From Miltoncostaea sp963703045 (GTDB lineage: Bacteria > Actinomycetota > Thermoleophilia > Miltoncostaeales > Miltoncostaeaceae), in contig OY969782.1 in NCBI GenBank assembly GCA_963703045.1, positions 1,116,001 to 1,180,000 of the forward strand: DNA of 64,000 nt, written 5' to 3'. The notes beneath the pieces are model-generated. The model had not been told where the DNA came from, did not search any database, and saw nothing but the letters and a program-made list of their open reading frames with translations. Numbering within the stretch: the stretch's first letter is position 1; the number at the start of each line of letters is the position of its first letter. Below are positions 26,746 to 34,993 of this stretch, one piece after another. Both the position numbers and the translations under genes were made by a program.

Positions 26746-28073
26746 CCCGCCGGGCCGGGCACGTGGTGGTGTGCGGGGGAGGCCTCGCCGGCATCGCCGC
26801 CGCCTGCGAGGCGGCTCTCGGGGGAGCGCGCGTGACGCTCGTCGAGCGGCGGCCCTTCCTCGGCGGGCGGGCCTTCAGCTTCACCGACCGCGACAGCGGA
26901 CGCGAGATCGACAACGGCCAGCACGTGTTCCTGGGGTGCTGCCCGGCGTACATGTCGTTGCTGCGGATGCTGGGGACGCTCGGGCACACGACCCTCCAGC
27001 GGCGACTCGACACCCCGGTGCGCGATCGCGAGGGCCGCAGCGGATCGCTGCGCGCGGCGCCGCTGCCCGCGCCGATGCACCTCGGGCCCGGCTTCGCCGC
27101 CTACCCGCTGCTGAGCGCGCGCGAGAAGGCCGCGGCGCTGCCCGCCCTCGCCGCCCTCGGCGCCATGCGGTCCGGGGCGCGGGCGCGACTGGACGTGCGC
27201 AGCTTCGGCGACTGGCTCACGGACCACGGCCAGGGCGCGCGGGCGATCGCCCGGTTCTGGGACCTGATCGTGCTGCCGACCTGCAACGACCGCAGCGACC
27301 GCGTGTCGGCCGCGCTCGCCGCCTTCGTGCTGCGGCGGGGCTTCCTCGAGACCGCCCGGGGCTCGGCGATCGGCTGGTCGCGCATCGGGTTGACCGGCCT
27401 CGTCGACCCCGCGACGCGCCGCTGGCTGGACGCCCGCGGCGGCGCGGTGGTGAGCGGACGTGGCGTCGTGGCGGTCGAGCCGGGCGCGGTCACGCTGAGC
27501 GACGGCGCGCGACTCGATGCCGACGCGGTCGTGATCGCCCTGCCGCCGACTCGCGTGCGCGAGGTGGCGCCCGAGGCGCTCCCCGTCGACCCCGGCCTCG
27601 GGTCGTCGCCGATCGTGAACGTGCACCTCTGGTACGACCGGCCGGTCATGGACGAGCCGTTCACCGCGGTCGTCGACTCGCCCGCCCAGTGGATCTTCAA
27701 CCGCTCCGCCATGGCGGGCGGCCCCGGCGCGGACGGGGCGCACCACCTGGCGGTGTCCATCTCGGGGGCGCGCGCCGAGATCGACATGCCGCGCGCCGCG
27801 CTCGCCGACGCCCTGCGCGCGGAGGTCGAGCACCTGCTCCCGCGGGCGCGCACGGCCGAGCTGGTGGCGCACGCCGTCGTCAAGGAGCCGCACGCGACCT
27901 TCGCGGCCGCGCCCGGCCAGGCGGCCCGCCGCCCCGGACCGCAGACGCCCGTACCCGGCGTCGCCCTGGCCGGCGCATGGACGGCGGGCGACTGGCCGGC
28001 GACGATGGAGGGCGCGGTCCGAAGCGGCATCCGCGCCGCCCGGCTGCTGCTCGGGGGGTCTCCCGGGCGCTGA
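26742..28073 (+). CDS. hpnE: Squalene-forming FAD-dependent desaturase-like oxidoreductase HpnE
   Basis: Reduces hydroxysqualene to squalene, the last step of the HpnCDE route. The 443 residues have an N-terminal dinucleotide fold (VVVCGGGLAGIAAACEAAL), the GGRAFSFTDRDSGREIDNGQ region of phytoene-desaturase-like amine oxidases, and a C-terminal FAD-binding VALAGAWTAGDWPATMEGAV. The GTG overlaps the hpnD stop. It is the last gene of the cassette; I see no terminator, and repeat DNA begins 78 nt downstream. Confidence 0.95.
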   Translation: MTRRAGHVVVCGGGLAGIAAACEAALGGARVTLVERRPFLGGRAFSFTDRDSGREIDNGQHVFLGCCPAYMSLLRMLGTLGHTTLQRRLDTPVRDREGRSGSLRAAPLPAPMHLGPGFAAYPLLSAREKAAALPALAALGAMRSGARARLDVRSFGDWLTDHGQGARAIARFWDLIVLPTCNDRSDRVSAALAAFVLRRGFLETARGSAIGWSRIGLTGLVDPATRRWLDARGGAVVSGRGVVAVEPGAVTLSDGARLDADAVVIALPPTRVREVAPEALPVDPGLGSSPIVNVHLWYDRPVMDEPFTAVVDSPAQWIFNRSAMAGGPGADGAHHLAVSISGARAEIDMPRAALADALRAEVEHLLPRARTAELVAHAVVKEPHATFAAAPGQAARRPGPQTPVPGVALAGAWTAGDWPATMEGAVRSGIRAARLLLGGSPGR

Positions 28074-28150
28074 TCCGGCCGCGAGGTGCGGGGTCGGTGG
28101 TCCTGATGACCGATCCGGTCGCGGGCGCCTGGGGGCTCGCCTCGGGGGTG

Positions 28151-28586
28151 GCGCTCGATTGGGCGTCGCGCTCGTGCCCATTTAGGGACTCCGGGCGCGG
28201 CGCGGACGTGGCACGAACCCGTGACGATCGCCGTCGATTTCGGGTGACGGTCCGTCCGGCACCGGCTCTCCCTCACGACCCTCCGGGTCTCAGCCCCGCC
28301 GCCGCGGCGCGCACGCCTCCGTTGCCGAGTCCCGCCGCCGGGGCGCCGCTCAATTGGGCGGCATGTGCATGACCACTTAGGGACTCCGGGCGCGGCGCGG
28401 ACGTGGCACACATCCGTGACGATCGCTGTCGATCCGATCGATGGTCCGTTTGGCTCCCGGTCGCCCTCACGACCCTCCGGGTCCCAGCCCCGCCGCCGCG
28501 GCGCGCACGCGTCAGGCGCCCGCCCCCCGCCGTCGGGGGCGGCGCTCAATTGGGCGGCGCGCCGACGCTCATTTGAGCGACCCCGG
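28151..28586. repeat. Two ~195-bp direct repeats with GCTCAATTGGGCGG cores
   Basis: The landmarks recur about 195 bp apart: TTAGGGACTCCGGGCGCGGC at 28182 and 28377, CCTCACGACCCTCCGGGT at 28271 and 28465, and the core GCTCAATTGGGCGG at 28348 and 28544, with a variant at 28153. The block ends in GCTCATTTGA (28567), matching the terminal variant of the 7770 array. The whole 28074-28633 stretch has no gene. The units have diverged in between, so duplication is not recent. Confidence 0.85.
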
Positions 28587-28633
28587 CCACGGCGCGGAGG
28601 GGGAGCGAACAGACCACGGAGGAGTGGGGGTGC

Positions 28634-29587
28634 GTGACCGCTGTTACGATCGGCGCGACCCCGACCCCCAGGCGGTGCGAACCCGTGCGGCGGCGGACAA
28701 CCGGACATCGGCTCGTGCGTCGCCCGGCCACCGGGCGCGAACCGGCCCTTGCCCGGCGCGCGATCCCGTTCGATCTGACCGGGGCGCGGGAGATGCTCAC
28801 GGCCTGGGTGGCCGCGGTGCGCAGGGTGGCCCGCACCGTGGGCGACGGCCGCCGGGAGGCGACCGTCATGGCCGTCGCCTACGGCGTCTACCTGCTGGTG
28901 AGGGGCGTCTGGGGCGGGACCCTCGCCGAGGGCGTCCCCAATGCGCTCGCGTTGATCGACCTCGAGCGCGACCTCGGGATCTGGGTCGAGCCGGCGTGGC
29001 AGCGCTTCTTCGCCGATCACCACCTCGGGCTGCCGGCCTGGAGCGCCTTCTACCTGCTCAGCCAGGTCATCGTGCTGCCGTTCACGCTCATCCTGGTCTA
29101 CCGGTACCGCCGCCCCGCCTACGCGTTCCTGCGCGACATGGCGCTGCTGTCGTGGTGCGCCGGCCTCGTCTGGTACGCGCTGCAGCCGGTGGCGCCGCCG
29201 CGGCTGGTGGCGAGCGGCCTGACCGACACGGTGAGCGCGCAGACCCCGATCGCCCTCGACTCGGATCTCGTGCGCCTGCTCTACAACCCCGTCGCGGCCA
29301 TGCCGAGCCTGCACGTCGGCATGGCGCCGGTCGTCGCCTGGGCCCTCTGGCGGCTCACCCCGTGGCTGTGGTCGCGCCTGCTCGGGCTCGCGTACCCGGT
29401 CGTGGTGGCCGTCTCCGTCGTGGTGACGGGCAACCACTACATCCTGGACATCGCCGGGGGGATCGCGGTCGTGCTGCCCGCCGCCGCGCTCGCGGCCTGG
29501 CTGACCCGCCCTCCCCGGGGCGCCCTCAGGCCGCCGGCGGGAGCGCGATCATCGGTCGCTCGGGGTCGGCCTTCGCGCTCTGCATGA
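28634..29587 (+). CDS. PAP2-superfamily membrane phosphatase/phosphotransferase (Aur1-type)
   Basis: A 317-residue protein. The first 75 residues are basic and poorly structured, followed by about six membrane helices. The PAP2_3/inositolphosphotransferase-like signature is QPVAPPRL, then YNPVAAMPSLHVGMAPVVAW with the catalytic His, then VVTGNHYILDIAGG with the second His and Asp. Likely substrates are lipid phosphates or inositol-phosphate transfer; this cannot be resolved here. GTG 28634 follows GGAGGAG-like sequence, but a later start is possible. The tail overlaps the convergent small gene by 62 nt. Confidence 0.82.
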   Translation: MTAVTIGATPTPRRCEPVRRRTTGHRLVRRPATGREPALARRAIPFDLTGAREMLTAWVAAVRRVARTVGDGRREATVMAVAYGVYLLVRGVWGGTLAEGVPNALALIDLERDLGIWVEPAWQRFFADHHLGLPAWSAFYLLSQVIVLPFTLILVYRYRRPAYAFLRDMALLSWCAGLVWYALQPVAPPRLVASGLTDTVSAQTPIALDSDLVRLLYNPVAAMPSLHVGMAPVVAWALWRLTPWLWSRLLGLAYPVVVAVSVVVTGNHYILDIAGGIAVVLPAAALAAWLTRPPRGALRPPAGARSSVARGRPSRSA

Positions 29588-29867
29588 TGCGGACGATGGC
29601 CTGGAGCAGCTCCGGGTAGTCGGCCGGCATGCCGGTGTCCTCGAACCCCAGCTCCGCGGCGAGGCGATCGGCCCAGCGCACGACGCTCGCCTGCGGCCGC
29701 GCGTCGCGGTCCAGCAGCGCCTGCTCCATCACGAGCCCGCCCAGTCCGCGGAGCTCCGACACCACGACCCTGCGAGCGCGCGGCGGCTTCGGCTTGGCGC
29801 GGCTGCGGCGGCGCGGCGGAGCAGGCGGGGAGGGGCGTGAAGCGAGCGCGGGGGCGGCGGGGGCCAA
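29526..29867 (-). CDS. Small basic hypothetical protein
   Basis: A 113-residue protein with a Pro/Arg-rich disordered N-terminal third and a folded C-terminal part (VVVSELRGLGGLVMEQALLD, then RWADRLAAELGFEDTGMPAD). I do not recognise the family. The TTG start at 29867 is supported by AGGAG 6 nt upstream. It overlaps the end of the convergent PAP2 gene. Confidence 0.6.
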   Translation of the reverse strand: MAPAAPALASRPSPPAPPRRRSRAKPKPPRARRVVVSELRGLGGLVMEQALLDRDARPQASVVRWADRLAAELGFEDTGMPADYPELLQAIVRIMQSAKADPERPMIALPPAA

Positions 29868-29915
29868 GTCGTTCTCCTGGTGGGCGGCGCGCTGCGCCGG
29901 GGCGGTGACCTACCC

Positions 29916-29934
29916 CCCTGTCGGCGCGACAGGG
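29916..29934 (-). terminator. Hairpin downstream of the PH-domain gene
   Basis: CCCTGTCG and CGACAGGG form an 8-bp stem with a 3-nt loop. Confidence 0.45.
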
Positions 29935-29945
29935 CACCGGGTACG

Positions 29946-29961
29946 TCCCCCTTTCGGGGGA
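29946..29961 (-). terminator. Hairpin immediately after the PH-domain gene stop
   Basis: TCCCCC and GGGGGA flank a TTTC loop, 5 nt past the stop at 29966. It is the first of two stacked hairpins. Confidence 0.5.
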
Positions 29962-29965
29962 TCCG

Positions 29966-30478
29966 TCAGAGGCCGGGCGCCGTCGGGTCGTCGTCGCGGC
30001 GCCCGTGCGAGTGCTCGGCGACGATGCGCACGAGGGCCTGCGGATCGGGGATGCCCGTGTAGCTGAAGCCGCTGTCGTCCACGTCCGAGCCGGCCGTGTC
30101 GAACTCCACCGAGCCCACCCGCACCAGGCGGTCGAGGAGGCTCTGCGAGATGTTGACGTTCTGCACCCGCTCGAATCGCGCCGTCTGCTCCTTGCGCGCG
30201 AGGATGCCCCGCCGCACGCGCAGGCGCTGGGTCGTGACCACGTAGAGGGTCGCGTACCGCTGCACGGCGTCCCAGGCGACGACGCCGACCAGCAGCACGA
30301 GCGAGATCGACAGCCACTGCCAGTACGGCAGCCCGGTGCCGGCGTCGTTCGCCGTGAGCAGGCCGGCGACGATGACGGGTGCGAGCGCGAGCGGGATCCA
30401 CACGACGAAGAAGCTCAGGTGGGCGCGCCACGACGGGCGGCCCTGCCACAGGAGAGTCTCGCCGTCCAGGAGGTCCAT
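29966..30478 (-). CDS. Bacterial PH-domain (YdbS/DUF304-like) membrane protein
   Basis: A 170-residue protein with two membrane helices (residues about 20-42 and 50-70) followed by a bPH2 domain (YATLYVVTTQRLRVRRGIL, RFERVQNVNISQSLLDRLVR, then VGSVEFDTAGSD). The family sits in the cytoplasmic membrane; its role is not known. ATG at 30478. Two hairpins follow the stop. It is divergent from acs. Confidence 0.85.
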   Translation of the reverse strand: MDLLDGETLLWQGRPSWRAHLSFFVVWIPLALAPVIVAGLLTANDAGTGLPYWQWLSISLVLLVGVVAWDAVQRYATLYVVTTQRLRVRRGILARKEQTARFERVQNVNISQSLLDRLVRVGSVEFDTAGSDVDDSGFSYTGIPDPQALVRIVAEHSHGRRDDDPTAPGL

Positions 30479-30593
30479 GGCGGGAATCTACCGGCGGCCC
30501 CCACGCGGTGCGCGGGCGCCGCCCCGGGGAGCACGCGCATGTGACGGGGGATACGATCGTGCCGCCCGTGCGCCCGCCAGCGAGGAGCGACGA

Positions 30594-32567
30594 ATGAGCA
30601 GCGACGAACCCACGATCACCTCCCTCGAGCTCGAGGACCGGCGGTTCCCGCCGCCCGCCGATCTCTCCGCGGGCGCCGTGGCGACGCCCGACCTCGTCGC
30701 CCGCGCCGAGGCCGACCCGGAGGCCTTCTGGCTCGAGCAGGCGAAGGAGCTGCTCGACTGGCAGACCGAGCCCACCGTCTCGTGCGACGCCTCCAACGCC
30801 CCCTTCTACACCTGGTTCGCCGACGGGGTGCTCAACGCCAGCGTCAACTGCGTCGACCGGCATGTGGAGGCCGGCGACGGCGACCGCGTCGCCTTCTTCT
30901 GGGAGGGCGAGCCGGCCGACGAGCGCCTCGAGGTGACCTACTCCGACCTTCGCGACCGGGTCGGGCGGCTGGCCAACGGGCTGCGGTCGCGCGGGGTCGG
31001 CAAGGGCGACCGCGTCGCCATCTACATGGGCATGGTCCCGGAGATCGTCGTCGCGATGCTGGCGTGCGCGCGCATCGGGGCGCCGCACACCGTCATCTTC
31101 GGCGGGTTCTCCCCCGACAGCGTGCGCGACCGCGTGCTCGACTGCGGCTGCACGGCGATGATCACCGCCGACGGCGGCTGGCGCGGGGGCAAGACGATCG
31201 CGCTGAAGGCCAACGTCAACGCCGCCCTCGAGGGCGCCCCCGACGTCGCGACCTGCGTCGTCGTGCGCCGCACCGAGCAGGAGATCGGCTGGGTCGAGGG
31301 CCGCGACGTCTGGTACCACGAGCTCACGGCCGACCAGTCGCCCGACGCCGAGCCCGAGCCGATGGGCGCCGAGGACCCGCTCTACATCCTCTACACCTCC
31401 GGCAGCACCGGGAAGCCGAAGGGCATCCTGCACACGACCGGCGGATACCTGACCGGGGCCGCCGCGACCCATCGCTGGGTGTTCGACCTCAAGGACGACG
31501 ACGTCTACTGGTGCGCGGCCGACGTCGGCTGGGTGACCGGCCACACCTACATCGTGTACGGCCCTCTGGCGAACGGCGCCTCGAGCGTGCTCTACGAGGG
31601 CGCGCCCGGCACCCCCGGCCAGGACCGCTGGTGGGACATCGTCGAGCGCTACGGCGTCACCATCCTCTACTGCGCCCCCACCGCCATCCGCACCTTCATG
31701 AAGTGGGGCACCGAGCAGCCGGCGAAGCACGACCTCACGAGCCTGCGACTGCTCGGATCGGTGGGCGAGCCGATCAACCCCGAGGCCTGGATCTGGTACC
31801 GCACGCACATCGGCGGCGACCGATGCCCGGTGGTCGACACCTGGTGGCAGACCGAGACCGGCCACATCCTGATCTCGGCGCTGCCCGGCATCACCACCCT
31901 CAAGCCCGGGTCGGCGGGACGTCCCATCCCGGGCATCACGGCCGACATCGTCGACGAGGCCGGGCGCAGCGTGCCGCTCGGCCAGGGCGGCTACCTGGTG
32001 CTCTCCAAGCCGTGGCCGGGGATGCTGCGCACCCTCTACGGCGACGACGAGCGCTACGTCGAGACCTACTGGAGCCAGTACCCGGGGCTCTACCTCGCGG
32101 GCGACGGCGCCCGTCGCGATCGCGACGGCGACTTCTGGCTGCTCGGCCGCATCGACGACGTGATGAACGTCTCGGGCCACCGCCTGTCGACGATCGAGAT
32201 CGAGAGCGCCCTGGTCGACCACCCGAAGGTCGCCGAGGCCGCCGTCGTGGGCAGGGCCGACGAGACCACCGGCCAGGCGATCGCCGCCTTCGTCACCCTC
32301 AAGGGGGGCGTGGTCGGCGATGAGGACCTGATCGCGGAGCTGCGCGGACACGTGGCCACCAAGATCGGCGCCATCGCCCGCCCGCGCTCGATCGTGCTGA
32401 CCGACGATCTGCCGAAGACCCGCTCGGGCAAGATCATGCGCCGCCTGCTGCGCGACATCTCCGAGAACCGGCAGCTCGGCGACGTGACCACCCTCGCCAA
32501 CGAGGAGGTCGTGGCCGAGATCTCGGGCATGGCCGACCGGGCGCGCACCGCCGGCTCGGGCGAGTAG
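30594..32567 (+). CDS. acs: Acetyl-CoA synthetase
   Basis: Activates acetate to acetyl-CoA through acetyl-AMP. 657 residues. The adenylate-forming motifs are present: the P-loop YILYTSGSTGKPKGILHTTG, WWQTETGH, the YLAGDGARRD hinge region, GRIDDVMNVSGHRLST, and the acetylatable lysine in KTRSGKIMRR near the C-terminus. The ATG at 30594 has GAGGAG 7 nt upstream. A TACGAT at 30552 is a plausible -10. It could recycle acetate and supply carbon for the lipid pathways nearby. Confidence 0.97.
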   Translation: MSSDEPTITSLELEDRRFPPPADLSAGAVATPDLVARAEADPEAFWLEQAKELLDWQTEPTVSCDASNAPFYTWFADGVLNASVNCVDRHVEAGDGDRVAFFWEGEPADERLEVTYSDLRDRVGRLANGLRSRGVGKGDRVAIYMGMVPEIVVAMLACARIGAPHTVIFGGFSPDSVRDRVLDCGCTAMITADGGWRGGKTIALKANVNAALEGAPDVATCVVVRRTEQEIGWVEGRDVWYHELTADQSPDAEPEPMGAEDPLYILYTSGSTGKPKGILHTTGGYLTGAAATHRWVFDLKDDDVYWCAADVGWVTGHTYIVYGPLANGASSVLYEGAPGTPGQDRWWDIVERYGVTILYCAPTAIRTFMKWGTEQPAKHDLTSLRLLGSVGEPINPEAWIWYRTHIGGDRCPVVDTWWQTETGHILISALPGITTLKPGSAGRPIPGITADIVDEAGRSVPLGQGGYLVLSKPWPGMLRTLYGDDERYVETYWSQYPGLYLAGDGARRDRDGDFWLLGRIDDVMNVSGHRLSTIEIESALVDHPKVAEAAVVGRADETTGQAIAAFVTLKGGVVGDEDLIAELRGHVATKIGAIARPRSIVLTDDLPKTRSGKIMRRLLRDISENRQLGDVTTLANEEVVAEISGMADRARTAGSGE

Positions 32568-32589
32568 GGACGGGGGGCCCCGCCGCGGA

Positions 32590-33016
32590 TCAGACCGCGG
32601 TGGGGATGTCCTCGTTCGTCACGCGGTTGTAGGCCGCGCCGAGCAGCGGGCTCGACAGCAGGAAGTCGGCCGTCGCCCGGTTGCAGGCGATCGGGCAGTC
32701 GTGCACCACCGCGATGCGCAGCAGGGCCTTGACGTCGACGTCGTGGGGCTGGGACATCAGCGGGATCCCAGAAGAAGATGACGATGTCCAGGCGGCCCTC
32801 GGCGATGCCCGCGCCGATCTGCTGGTCGCCGCCGAGCGGGCCGCTCAGGAAGCGGTGCACGGGGACGCCGATCTCGTTCTCGACCAGGCCGCCGGTCGTG
32901 CCGGTGCCGAACAGCTCGTGGCGGGCCAGCGTGCCGCGGTTGTACCGCGCCCAGTCGAGCAGGTCGAGCTTGCGGTTGTCGTGCGCGATGAGCGCGATGC
33001 GCTTGCGATCATTCAT
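32590..33016 (-). CDS. mgsA: Methylglyoxal synthase, one-base frameshift
   Basis: Converts dihydroxyacetone phosphate to methylglyoxal. The N-terminal part (IALIAHDNRKLDLLDW, LFGTGTTGG, then FLSGPLGGDQQIGA) reads in one frame to IVIFFWDP. The remaining sequence (MSQPHDVDVKALLRIAVVHD and on to YNRVTNEDIPTAV) continues in another frame to a stop at 32590. Removing one base near 32765 gives a normal protein of about 142 residues with all phosphate-binding and catalytic residues. A sequencing error is the simplest explanation. It converges with acs. Confidence 0.88.
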
Positions 33017-33106
33017 GCGGAGGCGCCTCGTGATCGGGGACGAGCGGTCACGGTAGCGCGGTCCGGCCGCTCCCTCGTTGCGATCGCGTGAACCACGCCG
33101 GAGGCC

Positions 33107-33733
33107 TCAGAGGCCGACGGGCAGCACCCGGCCGACCTCCTGCAGGCGCGCGCCGGCGTGGCCGAGCGCGAAGGCGAGAGCGTCACGGGGCGGGTTGAGC
33201 CGGTCCGACTCGCGATGCCAGGCGACGAGCCCCTCGATCGCCAGGCCCAGCGCGAGGCGGTCCTCGTCGGAGTCGACCGCGACCGCGATCGCGAGGGCCA
33301 ACGCGGCGATCTCCATGCCGGGCCCGGCCTCGCGGGGCCGCACGGTGAGCCGCGGCACGGGGCCCACCGCGGAGCCGACGAGCTCCATCTCCACGCCGAG
33401 CCGCCCCGGTCCCTCCCACGCGACCACGTCGAGCGCGCCCACCGGGCCGAGGGGGTCGAGGATGACGATGCCGCCCGGCACGATCCCGTCCTGCGCCGCC
33501 GCGATGCCCCGCGCGAGCGGCGGCAGCAGCGAGAGGAACGGCTCCCAGCGGGTGGGTGTGGTGTGGCGAGCGGCGACGGCGAGCCCCCCCACGGCCATCG
33601 CCAGCCGGTCCTCGCGCTCGTGGTCGGGCCACCGCTCGGGCGCCGGGTGCAGCAGCACCGCCGCGCGACGCGGACCGTGCAGCGCGATCTGGGCGCGCAC
33701 GCGGGGAGCACTTCGTCGGAAGAGCGGCGACAC
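33107..33733 (-). CDS. Hypothetical protein, 208 residues
   Basis: I do not recognise this protein. It is soluble and begins with a basic stretch. It has an alternating strand pattern (IALHGPRRAAVLLHPAPERW, then VGALDVVAWEGPGRLGVEME) and a helical, Ala/Leu-rich C-terminal half (MEIAALALAIAVAVDSDEDR). The GTG at 33733 has GGGGAGG 7 nt upstream, which supports translation. It is divergent from the CDF transporter gene. Confidence 0.6.
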   Translation of the reverse strand: MSPLFRRSAPRVRAQIALHGPRRAAVLLHPAPERWPDHEREDRLAMAVGGLAVAARHTTPTRWEPFLSLLPPLARGIAAAQDGIVPGGIVILDPLGPVGALDVVAWEGPGRLGVEMELVGSAVGPVPRLTVRPREAGPGMEIAALALAIAVAVDSDEDRLALGLAIEGLVAWHRESDRLNPPRDALAFALGHAGARLQEVGRVLPVGL

Positions 33734-33844
33734 GTGGAACCTCCCCGCCGGGTGGCTAGCCGCGACTGGGGGGACGCCCTCGCCGTGGCTAGCCGGGCGA
33801 CCGCCGCCCCGTTCCGGACTTGACTTAGCAACAGGCTAAATCAC

Positions 33845-33850
33845 TACGGT
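33845..33850 (+). promoter_or_regulatory. -10 element TACGGT, leaderless-type
   Basis: TACGGT ends 8 nt before the GTG of the CDF transporter. Confidence 0.4.
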
Positions 33851-33858
33851 CCCCCGTC

Positions 33859-34731
33859 GTGCACGCCAACGCCCGCGACAACCGCGCCGCCGCCCTGCTG
33901 TCGGTGGCGTCGAACGCCGTCCTGATGGTGGCGAAGCTGATCGTCGGCCTGGTGACGGGGTCGGTGGCCGTGCTCTCGGACGCCGCCAACTCCGGTGGCG
34001 ACCTGGTGGCCTCGGGCATCGCGTTCGCCGGCGTGCGGGCCGCCGCGCGCCCGGCCGACGACGACCATCCCTACGGCCACGAGAAGACGGAGAACCTCGC
34101 GGCCCTCGTCGAGGGCATCCTCGTGCTCGCCGCCGGCGCGGCGGTGGCCGTCGAGGCGCTGCGGCGCCTGGTCAGCGGCGCAGCCGGACTGGTCGATCTC
34201 GACCTCGCCGTCGGAGTCATGGTCGTGTCGGCGCTGACCAACCTGATCGTCTCGGAGCGCCTGCGACGCGTCGCGCGGCGCACGGGCTCGCCGGCCATCG
34301 AGGCCGACGCGGCCCACCTGGCGTCCGATGTCTGGACGTCCGCCGGCGCGGCCGCCGGCCTCGTGCTGGTCGCCATCACCGACTGGACCCGCGTCGACGC
34401 CGGCGTCGGCGTCGCCATCTCGCTCTACGTGATCGCCGTCGGCGCGCGCATCGCATGGCGGGCCGCTCAGGTCCTGCTCGACACCGCCCTGCCGCCCGAG
34501 GAGATGGCCGCGATCGAGGGCGTGCTCGCCGGGTTCTCACGCGACGAGGGCGTGAGCTTCCACAAGCTGCGCGGCCGCCGGGCCGGCAGCAAGCGCCATG
34601 TCAACATGCACATGGTGGTGCCGCCCGACACCACCGTGCGCACCGGCCACGTCATGAGCGGCCGCGTCAAGACGGCGGTCCGCGACGCCCTGCCCGAGAC
34701 CGAGGTGCTGATCCACCTCGAGGATCACTGA
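33859..34731 (+). CDS. Cation diffusion facilitator family transporter
   Basis: Exports divalent metal cations (Zn, Mn, Fe or Co) in exchange for protons. 290 residues with six helices. The transport site residues lie in VAVLSDAANSGGDLVASG (helix 2) and ADAAHLASDVWTSAG (helix 5, HxxxD), with HPYGHEKTENLAALVEG between. The C-terminal cytoplasmic domain ends in MHMVVPPDTTVRTGHVMSGR and HLEDH with His ligands. The metal cannot be assigned with confidence. Confidence 0.92.
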   Translation: MHANARDNRAAALLSVASNAVLMVAKLIVGLVTGSVAVLSDAANSGGDLVASGIAFAGVRAAARPADDDHPYGHEKTENLAALVEGILVLAAGAAVAVEALRRLVSGAAGLVDLDLAVGVMVVSALTNLIVSERLRRVARRTGSPAIEADAAHLASDVWTSAGAAAGLVLVAITDWTRVDAGVGVAISLYVIAVGARIAWRAAQVLLDTALPPEEMAAIEGVLAGFSRDEGVSFHKLRGRRAGSKRHVNMHMVVPPDTTVRTGHVMSGRVKTAVRDALPETEVLIHLEDH

Positions 34732-34774
34732 CGACCCGGGAGGACCGGGGCGGCGCGCGGCGAACATCGGCGCC

Positions 34775-34975
34775 ATGACGACCCAGACGCTCTCCCACAC
34801 GGCCGATGACGACACCCTGCAGGTGACGCGCCCGGCAGCCCTCGAGGCCCCCGCGGGCCCGCCCCGCCGTCTCGCCGAGATGGATCTCGACCCGCCCGCC
34901 GGGCCGGTGCCGGCCGACGTGCTCGCCTACTTCGAGCGGGCCGTCGCCCGCGAGCGGGGCCGACGAGCCGCCTGA
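34775..34975 (+). CDS. Small hypothetical protein, 66 residues
   Basis: A short acidic, Pro/Ala-rich reading frame with a C-terminal helix (DVLAYFERAVARERGRRAA). No ribosome site is clear and I recognise no family. It sits 43 nt after the CDF gene and converges with the M29 peptidase. Reality is uncertain. Confidence 0.4.
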   Translation: MTTQTLSHTADDDTLQVTRPAALEAPAGPPRRLAEMDLDPPAGPVPADVLAYFERAVARERGRRAA

Positions 34976-34993
34976 GCCGCCGGCGCCGGGCGC

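Noticed and set aside
28365..28637. Frames of 65-90 codons in the 28-kb repeat block
   Set aside because: They translate repeat sequence into Pro/Arg/Ala-rich peptides without ribosome sites; the direct repeats carry indels that would shift frame.
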